5,530 bases of DNA. Origin: Chloroflexi bacterium RBG_16_51_16. GTDB taxonomy: Bacteria; Chloroflexota; Anaerolineae; Anaerolineales; Villigracilaceae. The notes under the pieces are model-generated. The model was given only the letters and a program-made list of their open reading frames with translations, made no database searches and was not told the DNA's origin. Both the position numbers and the translations under genes were made by a program. How positions within the stretch are numbered: the stretch's first letter is position 1; every line of letters starts with the position of its first letter. Where the stretch lies: assembly GCA_001796785.1 (NCBI GenBank), contig MGNL01000159.1:4961-10490 (forward strand). Direction: 5' to 3'. Shown here in pieces: positions 4,921 through 5,530 of the stretch.

Positions 4921-5530
4921 ATGCAAAGTGATCCTGTATCAGAAATTCTAATTGTCGGCACGGGTGCGTTAGCTACCTTGTTCGCCGGCAGGTTGAGCGC
5001 GGCTGGATTTCGAGTCAGGATGCTCGGTTCGTGGCGGAATGGATTGGCGGCGCTGCAAGAGCAGGGGGTGAGGCTGGTAGATCCAACCGGGAACGAACTT
5101 TTTTATCCCGTCGAGGCGACAGACGACCCTAAAAAATGCAAGGGCGCCAGATTAGCATTGGTGCTTGTCAAAGCATGGCAAACCGAAAAGGCAGCCCTCC
5201 AACTCGCTGAGTGCCTCACAGAAGGCGGCCTGGCAGTTACGCTTCAAAATGGGCTGGGAAATATTGAAACGTTGTCGCGGGTTTTGGATAAACACGGAGC
5301 GAAGCACCGGACCGCATTAGGAGTCACCACAACTGGCGCAACACTGCTCGGCCCAGGACTGGTACGCGCGGGAGGGGAGGGAGTGATCACACTGGAACGT
5401 CACCCAGGAATTGCTCCACTCGAGAGTGCACTTAAAATGGCGGGCTTTCAGGTTGAAATTTCCGATGCAACCGAATCGCTGGTCTGGGGAAAATTGTTGA
5501 TCAATGCAGCCATCAATCCATTGACGGCCA
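4921..5530 (+). CDS. panE: 2-dehydropantoate 2-reductase (ketopantoate reductase), 3' part missing
   Basis: PanE reduces ketopantoate, the product of PanB, to pantoate using NADPH. I translated 203 codons from ATG 4921 to the window edge without a stop; the family is about 300 aa, so roughly the last third is outside. The N-terminal nucleotide motif is ILIVGTGALATLFAGRL (9-25), with G13 and G15 present but alanine (A18) at the third glycine. LVKAWQT (82-88) holds K84, TLQNGLGN (107-114) holds N110, and WGKLLINAAINPLTA (189-203) holds K191, N195 and N199. The last three match the catalytic-domain pattern of E. coli PanE K176, N180 and N184. An in-frame TGA at 4891-4893 and the lack of other ATGs fix the start, yet no Shine-Dalgarno sequence is visible (upstream bases ACACGAATAACC). 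The 97-bp gap lacks a clear promoter or terminator, so co-transcription with panB is likely. Confidence 0.94.
   Translation, partial: MQSDPVSEILIVGTGALATLFAGRLSAAGFRVRMLGSWRNGLAALQEQGVRLVDPTGNELFYPVEATDDPKKCKGARLALVLVKAWQTEKAALQLAECLTEGGLAVTLQNGLGNIETLSRVLDKHGAKHRTALGVTTTGATLLGPGLVRAGGEGVITLERHPGIAPLESALKMAGFQVEISDATESLVWGKLLINAAINPLTA

Overview
The window reads as an ordinary chromosomal segment of a free-living bacterium with balanced, slightly GC-rich coding sequence. A Chloroflexota (Anaerolineae-like) origin is my best guess. It rests on the style of the glycosyltransferase N-terminus (MRLLFVADGRSPIALQWIEY), the mix of Shine-Dalgarno-led genes with an apparently leaderless one, and the gene mix. 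This is an impression from protein style, not a search result. I see no insertion sequence, phage gene, CRISPR array, rRNA or tRNA.

Layout from left to right. Bases 1-711 (minus) hold the first 237 codons of a class I SAM-dependent methyltransferase that runs off the left edge. Bases 712-807 are an intergenic gap almost filled by a degenerate 7-bp tandem repeat (11 units). Bases 808-2100 (minus) hold a complete UDP-glucose 6-dehydrogenase of 430 aa. A 94-bp divergent promoter region follows. Bases 2195-3346 (plus) hold a GT-B/GT4-type glycosyltransferase of 383 aa whose ATG sits 6 nt after a perfect TATAAT, so it is probably leaderless. Bases 3347-3458 separate two convergent genes and hold an intrinsic terminator read on the minus strand. 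Bases 3459-3680 (minus) encode a 73-aa YtxH-type membrane-anchored protein. Bases 3681-3938 are a second divergent control region with candidate promoters and inverted repeats. Bases 3939-4823 (plus) are panB. Bases 4921 to the right edge (plus) are the first 203 codons of panE. The panB-panE gap contains a possible 16-codon ORF and a short hairpin.

Two functional themes are visible. The left half is surface-polysaccharide chemistry: UGD makes UDP-glucuronate, and the divergent glycosyltransferase and co-directional methyltransferase could act on a glycan, although the methyltransferase substrate cannot be read from sequence. The right half is pantothenate (vitamin B5/CoA) synthesis: PanB converts 2-oxoisovalerate to ketopantoate and PanE reduces that to pantoate. 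The YtxH gene between them has its own terminator and looks like an independent unit.

I did not find a new biological system. The non-coding structures (heptad array, recurrent GGTTCGA inverted repeats around ytxH with a terminator/antiterminator-like geometry, a 17-bp near-palindrome before panB, and a mini-ORF before panE) are the items most worth a second look.
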